From Triplophysa rosa (Eukaryota; Chordata; Actinopteri; Cypriniformes; Nemacheilidae): a DNA stretch of 64,000 bases. How positions within the stretch are numbered: the first letter of the stretch is position 1; each line of letters opens with the position of its first letter. The position numbers and the translations under genes were made by a program. The DNA lies in NCBI RefSeq assembly GCF_024868665.1, contig NC_079891.1, positions 25,210,103 through 25,274,102 on the forward strand, given 5' to 3'. Positions 46,073 to 64,000 of the stretch are shown in pieces. The notes under the pieces are model-generated. The model did not search any database and was not told the origin of the DNA. It saw only the letters and a list, made by a program, of their open reading frames with translations.

Positions 46073-47442
46073 GGGGTAATGCTTCACCGATCGAGACGTT
46101 GCGAACGTGGAAGTCCCACTGTCCCTGTAAACGTATTTCACAGAGATGGAGAGCACGGGATTAACTGCCATTGGTTGTTCACACAGACCATTATTCTGTA
46201 CTGTATCTGGTTTGTGCTTGAGACATTAACAAAGCATGTTGAACTTAATATATGTTTAACAAAGTGGTTTCAGTTGTAACACTACGTGAGGTATTGGGGT
46301 GCGGTTTTTTATGTGGCGGATGGTTTTACGATTTACAGAAGGTTGTGTTATGCCGCCACCTTCTGTTGAGTTTAATAACTACTTTTTGCTTCTTTGAGGA
46401 AAGTAGGAACGAATAGCATAAAGCATCACATGGAATGTCTATTAATTTGACCAAACAACAGTCTGATTTTAAAGCAGATCATGATTTGCCAGGTTGTTGA
46501 AAGTCTAATTTTATATGCACACAAGCATGCACCCAATTTGCAGGGTCATCCCCACAAGCCGGATTTCTAGAGTGATTTTTAAATGTCAGGTGTAGAATTT
46601 TAGACAAAAGTTTTAGATGTTTAATGACTTTTTGTGGGTTATTTAGAACATTTACGTTTTTCATTGGACCAGTTCTTTACTTGAGACAGATTTAAAATTG
46701 TGATTTTTCATTTCATGAAAGGCAAATTCAAATCCAGTAATGTGACCAATTTGTTAATGCTCATATCCAGCCGAATCTTTAGATGTTTGTTGTACTCACA
46801 GCTTTTAACAGAGCGAAACAAAGATGTGATTACAGTGCAGCCTACCAACATTTCCTAAAGTTTGTGTGCATTTTGCAAGATCGAATTGATGCAGTATGTC
46901 TAAGGACTCTAAAGGGAACATTTGTGTACACTATAAATGCCAGTCATCTAGATGTCACAAATTATGTTACATTTATTTGCATGTATTCCAACTGGAAGTC
47001 AAATAAAATGTGGTGTACTGAGATTAATCAGCTGATCAGAGATCCTACTTTTTTTCTAATGGTGTAAGAGATTGTGTGGTCTATGGACATTTTAAGAGGC
47101 GGCTCAGATCTCAAAATTCCTTTATGTTCTGGTCACAATATTTTTGTTTGCATTCTGCTCTGTTTTCTCTTTCTAAAATGAAGAGTCTCAGGGCCTTGAC
47201 AGACTCCAAGGCTCAGTTGCTCTGTCAGAATGTATAGACATTCATGCACAATCATGTAATACTGAAAAATAAAATATTGGGATTTAATTGAGCTGTCTTT
47301 TTGTTGAACACATCATGTAATGCAAAGCCACCATTAATGTTTTATATTACGGGGTATAATTTTAGAAAAAAAACAATGGAATATTCAAGACCACACGGTT
47401 GGTCATATTTTTCTTTTGAAAAGAAGCTGAATGTAATTTAGG

Positions 47443-47443
<1 letters not shown>

Positions 47444-47526
<83 letters not shown>
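47444..47526. repeat. (TG)41 microsatellite between converging genes
   Basis: An uninterrupted 83-bp TG run, the longest pure dinucleotide repeat in the window. Confidence 0.95.
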
Positions 47527-47528
<2 letters not shown>

Positions 47529-48097
47529 CTTACAATAGTATTGCATTTGTAAGTTTTAATAAATAATACAATCACAACAGTGATACATTTTCGTATTAAT
47601 CTTTGTAAACATTTTATTACGATGATGTGAAATGAATGTGTATTTGTTACAAAGGACGGGGTCATTTATATCATTGGTTCATATTGCTATAAAATAAAAT
47701 CATATTGACTTTTTATAGACAAAAACATTTATAAGAGGTTGTGACTTTACAGTTGGCCACAAGATGTCACGAGGAATAAACTGAAAAGATTAATAGGATC
47801 AGTTATATTGCTGGCAGATCATACAATTCATTACAATTCATTATTTAAAAGGATGGCTCATTTACAAAAAACTGTACATATTTACATACATTAACACACA
47901 TTCACTGCCTTTGCACCATCAAATAAATAAGTATAATAAGGACACTGTAAAAGCATATTGTTTACAGACATGTTTTCCTGAAGAGTTCAATAAACCTCTG
48001 TGTGTCTGTTTCAAACACTTGTAATCTTTACTGCAAGTTTTGGAATGACTGACCATCCCATAGTGCTTCTGCTTAAATGTTTCACAGTTGTTGGACG

Positions 48098-58167
<10,070 letters not shown>

Positions 58168-61100
58168 TGTCACAAGAATGCCTGAAAAAGAATGCCGTTG
58201 GTTAGGCAAAGTTTTGTAGATCACCTGTGGTTTAGGCCACACCTTAAGCAGGGCAGTCTAAGATCTACACATGGACTTTCAGGAAATGAGACAGAGGTTT
58301 AAAGTGTTTGTGACCTGTTTGAACACGCCCCTGAGAGTGTCAAGCGAAACAGGAAACATGCAGACAGCCTGTGACGTAATGATACTCGCTTAGTGCTGTA
58401 TGTCTTATGCGGAGAGTCATGTGTGAGTTTTCAGTGACTTTATTTACTGGTGCAAAAACAGTGATGTAAGCAGTGGTCATGTGAAGATTGGCTCATATAT
58501 AGTCATAGATCTAATATTCCGCCCCACTGAATTATCTTGCATACTTTGCATGTCTTTTAAAAAAAATCACTTATGTTTCATGTACGTTTTATTAAAATAA
58601 CTTTTATCGTTGATTGACAACAAGCAGAAATAGTTATTTTTACTTGTATATTTTATTGTATGTATTTTAATCATCAAGCCAATCAAACAGTTTCAGCTCT
58701 GAATGAAATGGCGTATTTAGGAAGTGTAAAGACTTTTTAAATTGCACAATGTACTGTACGAAAAAAAGTGAGTACAAATAGTAATTCACAGTTAATAGTT
58801 CCTGTATGCATTCACAGTATAATAAATGCTTCCTAAATGATCATTTATGTGGTTGGTATTATTTATTTTAAAAGAGACCAAGTACATTTCTGAGGAAACT
58901 GATAAACACGTAATCAGACACATCCATATTAAAGCTTTACAAGTACAATTGTGTCCACTTCTGCATTTATAAATACACTGAATGAGAAAGTGCATTTAGA
59001 AAGCTTAGAAACCATTTGTATACCATAGAATAAGCAAACATATCTGACCTCACCTTTAAGAGGATCCTTTTAATTGCTGATGTTGTTTCTATGTAGACAT
59101 ACTCACTATAAGGCATCCAGGGGTGGACATTGTTGTATAATCCAGTGAATTCTCATCATTCACTGTCTTTTTCTTCGGTCTTTGAATTTCCACACATTTT
59201 GACTATGTCAAGATGTCAAGCCATAAAAAACAGACATGTGAGCCAGAACAGGGATCAGACCCACTAAACTACATTCTTGACTTTCTTCTAAAACACAAGG
59301 TCGTGTAAAGAACAATAATGCAGTTGTTGTCCTTTTTCCTGAATCCTCAAACAACGCTATTGTTCAGTTGGAATGGAGAAAGCTTGCAGTGTCCTTTATG
59401 GCTTTAAGCATCCCAAACTGAGCCTCTTCTCTCCTCTTTTGCCTACTGCTTCCTACTGTCCTTCTGTGACCTTTATTATTTCTCACAGTCTTCTGTTTTG
59501 CCATAGATCTAAACATGTGTAGATGAGAACAGTCTTAGATATGTTAGATTAGTCTTGTTCACTAAATTATGAATTATAATAAAATACCCAAACTGTACAT
59601 ATGATAATCATTGTAATTGTTTGTATGTACTTAGGTTACACATTAAATTAGCTGAAACTACACGTTGTTTTACAGTTCTGCATAACTGAACACACTATAC
59701 ATACTGTACAGTACATGTATAGCAGAAATGTGCCTGGTGGTGTTCTAAAATTCTGTTAAAGTGGCAGAAAATGTAAAAAGTAGAGCTAGAAATACAACAT
59801 GCTGTGCACCACCGGGGGTTTTCTGTAAGGATAAGTGTAAAAACATCCCTTACCTCTGCAGAGTGGCCATGATGTGACATGCATGAACCTTTAGATCAGA
59901 GGTTTGGGTTCTCAAACTGTGGATTGCGCCCCTCAAGTGGGTAGCACAGGGGAATAAGGTGGCTCACCTTAAGGTGGTGCATTACAGTTAAAACAATGAA
60001 CATGGGCAGTATAAAACCCCTGCTTCATCTGTGCTGTAAATGCGCTGGTGTCACATCCGTGAAAGCACAATAAATGTCATTGTTACTTTTCTTAATAAAC
60101 TTTTTGTCTAATGCACTGCAGTAGCCAAGTGACTTGTGTCATGACTTGGGAAGCCAACAAACAGCATTAAATTATATAACTCATTACTCCATTACTTATT
60201 TTGAAAACCAAAGCACACCCACACATCAGCTCTGAGAGCTAAAAGCGTTCTTATATTTTTCGCCATGCTCGCTTCCACTTACTTTTGGCCGTATGTATAT
60301 GACATGATTTCAAAAAAGATTATCGATAGTAGAGGTATCACAATTTTTGCACAGCCCTAGTCTGCATCCGTTTTCAATCCTTTCAGATCACGGAGTTCAC
60401 GCCACCTTTGAAATCCCTTGCCAAAATTAATTCTTGTTTTCGCACGGAGTCCTATCACAATCCCGTTTTCTTTGTAAACTCTCATCAGTTCGCACTTTCT
60501 TGGTTTTCACAACTGATGAATCCCCAGATGTCAGCGCTGCTTGGCGTTTAAAAGTAAAAGTACTAAACGCCGCCACAAATAATACTAAAAGTTTCCAAGA
60601 AAACAAATCTGTGTACAATGCTACCCTTCACCCGCAGCATCCACACGTGACGCGGGCTAGCAGCAGGATCCTCTTCGGTCTGTTCACCAATGTGACGAAA
60701 TGACGCATAGACGAAAGACACCAAATAAGGCTTTCCTGAGAAACACTACCCGACAAGGAAAATTACAAACCATTATTACAAGCTTTCCGTGGTGAATCCA
60801 GCAACGGTAATGACACAGTTTTAAACGCCGTTCTTTCATGTACTTGCTCAATAATTGGTTTTAGTTCATCAAAAAAACATACGGACTGCCACTTTAAGTA
60901 AAATAAGTGAGATTATTTAAATTCAACAAGACACATGCAGACTGTCAGAAGAGTCTCGAAATTTGGGAGATTACAATAGGTTAAAGTAAAACACAAATTA
61001 GGATGTATTGTGACACAATGTAATTACCGTGAGAGGTTTTGTAAGCACTGAGTCAGTGCCACGCTGTTATTATATCATTTTGGAGATCCAAACAGACTTA

Positions 61101-64000
61101 AAAACCCTAAAAAAGATTTCAACAGACATTGCAGTAGCTTGATGTATTCTGAAAGATTAAATGCAGTGGTGGAAATCCAGCTGGGGGCATATTATTATAT
61201 TTTAAATAACTATATATGTTGATTATATGGTTTAGATTTGTCAATTTTAAACTGGAACTGGAATAGGTAATAGGTAGGTTGAATATTACACAGAATCATA
61301 TGATACAAGGAATGGTAATACCCATAAAATATATTACTAGAAGTCACTTCAATTCATTCAGGATAAAACCACCTGCCAGATGCATAAATATCTGGAACTG
61401 CAGATATCAGATCTTCATACTATCCAACAAAACCCCTAACACTAATAAAAAGTCTTGGTACGTTTAAGGACTCTGTTTATACAACCTTTTGAGTCATCCA
61501 GTAAAGTTCATCATTAAAAGTACAGACAAATCTTTATCCATCTCAGAAGACGTGTATAGGCTAGCCTGAGATCTATCTGGAGCATGTGGCCACATTTTTT
61601 CTGTTAGTTGCATGCAGATTATGTTCAGTTTTAGATGGTGTTGTTTCATGCATAAAGATAAAAATGACTTGACAGTAGAGACCTCAGATACTTTGCATTC
61701 TATTTTGCATTCTATACTTATTAGTTGCATATTAAGGAAAGGTTAAAGTACTCCAGTAACTTAGTAAAACAATTATCATTCGTCTCATCTATTTTGCAAT
61801 GCAAAAAATATATATATTTAACTACTATTTTTCCTTTCTTTAAAGTTTCTGTCTTTTAGCATTATAAAGTACTGAATTCAAGCCGAATTCTCTCTTGGTT
61901 GTTGTTATAAACTGTTGAAGGGTACATCTCAATTTTCTTTTTACATCCTTCAAAATGACACGATATAACAAACGCAAACTATCGACCGCACTCTACTGGA
62001 CATTAAATCAATGACATCAGTTATTGTAACACTGATTTTAAAAAGTGCAGAGTAGGGCTACTCAGGAAAGACAGGATAAAGTTTTAATGTTGTTATTTTA
62101 TATTGTTTGGGCCAGCAGACAACGTGTGGTACTGTATGTGGTATGATGACCATTCATTTCAGAGTAATTTTCATCATCACATTAACACACTTAGGCTGTT
62201 TTAGGAGCTATGAATGTTGGTGCTCGCCCCCTAAAAAATAAGTTGAATCACAGAATTAACCTCTTACTTTTTTCTTCTCCTTTTTTCACTGTTTATGATG
62301 TTTCTGTGTGATTATGTGTGAATGTTGATAACATTTTAGAAACTCAAATAATAACGGCCACAAGAGGGCTTACCATGACCACTTTACATACTGATCTCAC
62401 TGACATTTCAGTACTTGCATGTTCTCTCCACTTATGACTCATGATCAATTTGCTGCCATCTTTTTGCATAACCACGTGGGCATTGGATTATGTAGGCAAA
62501 AACTGAACAATAACTACTCTTTTGAGGTCAAAGCTATTTATAGCATATAACTATATTACAGACAGTAATTGACTGTGCGGGCTCTTATATGCCCCATCAG
62601 AAGTTTAAATTCTGATATTTTAATATTTTCAAATATTGATCAGCACATTTTTCCACCCATGAAATAAATATATCACAGCATAGGAAGTGTATTAAATTTA
62701 TGTTTAATTTGGCCAGTTTACAGTTTGATCTGTTTTTGTCTTCTTGCCTTGCCTTGTCTCTTACCCCAGTCACAGATGAAATAATGAAACTAATATAAAG
62801 AACACACATAAAGCAGTTTTATGCCATTTGTTTAATTTTCTTTGTTCTTTCAAGTTTTATAGAGATTATCTGATGGAGATGTCAGCTTTTGAATGAAGTC
62901 ATTTCTCTTAAATTCGTTAACATGACATTTGCGGCTTTTTGTTTTGTTTTTAACACGGCCAATCGTCAGTGTGTGTTCTGCGCCTGCACGTGAGGCCACG
63001 AGTTTGTATTCAAATATGACACGCCACAAGGAAGTTTGCATACAAGAAAACTGTGCCTAAAACTAAACATCAAGTCCAAATGGTGACGGTTGGTCATGCT
63101 TAAGCAATGACATAATTGGCTGTGCTCTAAATTTTAATAAATATAGCATTTCTTTAGATTATGCTTTATTGAGAAATATAGCTATATCGTGTGCATTTCT
63201 TGCTTTGTACAGCTGATATTAATTCCATGACCTGTTTCCCCTTGTGCTTTATATGGACATCTTCTAGCGAGTTGAGTCATCTGCAAGATTGATTTCTTTT
63301 TTTAATATCTGGACTAAATCTGCTGAGATTGTTACCAGGCTTTGGCTTTCTACTCACTGCACAGTGCCCCCTCCAAGCACCCACATTAAACCCAATTAAC
63401 ACACTCTCTTAAGCTAATGTGAGCAGGGCACACCATAGACCTGTCCAAGCTAGACAGGTCACTTGATTCATTTCTTTATTCCCTTTTCAGTTGAGTGGAA
63501 CTCAAGGAGTGCTGCCCTCATATCTGTCTCTCATATGTCATTGACTTAATGTGCTTTTTTGATGTTCTTGCATGTGGTTGGACTTCTGCTTTACAAGCTT
63601 CTGCTGATGTAGACGTTACTCAAGTTCTAGATTTTTTTTTTACTTTAGCCACAGCACAACTGCGGAACGCAGAGATGGTACAAAGGGGATATGTGTTCAA
63701 TTATTTATTCTTGAAAAAGCTTTTTTCTAAAGACATAATAAAAGCATATCAGCAAATGTGTTAAGAAGTCATTCAATTCAAGTTTCTACATTATTCTTTC
63801 TTTTTTTAAATATAAATCGGATATATTCAAATCACATGTGACAGCTTTTGACCTACTGCCTATATAGTAAGATTATGTGGATCAGGTTATACACAAGCCC
63901 TGTTGTCTGTTTGTCCGAAGTAGTGTCTTGGCAAAGGTCTGTTACAGAGGAAGGGGCGTGGGGGGTTACTGGTTACAGCCTTTTGGCAGACAACCAATTG
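58168..64000. other. Gene-free region upstream of adam28
   Basis: It contains the adam28 5' UTR and promoter, which are not delimited. No exon of another gene is recognised on either strand, and all open frames are under 90 codons without family motifs. About 59910-59990 (GGTTCTCAAACTGTGG) and 60290-60360 (TGCACAGCCCTAG) look like hAT-type repeat ends, but no matching partner was found. Confidence 0.45.

Larger units (their letters stand above)
44669..48097. other. Tail-to-tail junction: ppp3cc 3' UTR, adam28 3' UTR
   Basis: No further exon is recognised. A candidate poly(A) signal for ppp3cc is AATAAA at 47268-47273. A candidate for adam28 is AATAAA on the minus strand (TTTATT at 47613-47618). 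If both are used, the two transcripts end within about 350 bp of each other on either side of the GT repeat. Confidence 0.45.

Noticed and set aside
47438..47665. Frame with a long His-Thr run
   Set aside because: It is a translation of the TG/CA microsatellite.
59910..59990. GGTTCTCAAACTGTGG resembling the left end of a hAT MITE
   Set aside because: The matching right end is absent, so it may be a chance match or an old fragment.
60434..60703. 89-codon plus-strand frame
   Set aside because: It has no domain, no splice context and an overlapping frame of similar length on the other strand. It is probably chance.
63495..63764. 89-codon plus-strand frame near the right edge
   Set aside because: No recognisable family or exon borders. 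The composition is that of the surrounding AT-rich DNA.

Overview
The window is animal nuclear DNA, most likely from a ray-finned fish and probably a cyprinid. The evidence is three intron-rich vertebrate genes with GT-AG introns, AT-rich introns, dinucleotide microsatellites, and a dense load of fold-back (MITE), hAT-like, PIF/Harbinger-like and Tc1-like DNA transposons. No bacterial operon, phage, CRISPR array or prokaryotic promoter is present. The species call is inference from general character, not from a search.

Layout. (1) 1-5029: repeat-rich DNA, probably inside an intron of vps37b. It holds a fold-back element (193-682) and a nested stack of three transposons bounded by a perfect 8-bp target duplication (1057-3804). 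(2) 5030-5776: the last two coding exons of vps37b (+), an ESCRT-I subunit. Earlier exons were not found and probably lie left of the window. (3) 5777-9129: vps37b 3' UTR and intergenic DNA, with a 79-nt hairpin and a candidate promoter. (4) 9130-44668: a complete calcineurin A catalytic subunit gene, best matched to ppp3cc (+). Its 14 coding exons join in phase to a 505-residue protein. Large introns carry most of the repeats, including a solo LTR with exact 6-bp flanking duplications and two unrelated Tc1 transposase remnants. (5) 44669-48097: the tail-to-tail junction between ppp3cc and the next gene, with an 83-bp GT microsatellite. (6) 48098-58167: a complete ADAM metalloprotease-disintegrin gene on the minus strand, best matched to adam28. 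Its 22 coding exons join in phase to 762 residues and keep the zinc site. (7) 58168-64000: no recognisable gene.

The three genes do not form one pathway. vps37b sorts ubiquitinated membrane cargo, ppp3cc is a Ca2+/calmodulin-dependent protein phosphatase, and adam28 is a cell-surface protease. Their order is informative as synteny: PPP3CC and ADAM28 are also close neighbours on human chromosome 8p21, while human VPS37B is on chromosome 12.

I found no clearly novel biological system. The most notable structure is the triple-nested transposon at 1057-3804, which carries a MADF-domain fragment and a tRNA-like sequence. Exon edges were set by hand from splice sites, reading phase and family similarity. 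Reading-phase closure across all introns of both complete genes is the main internal check.
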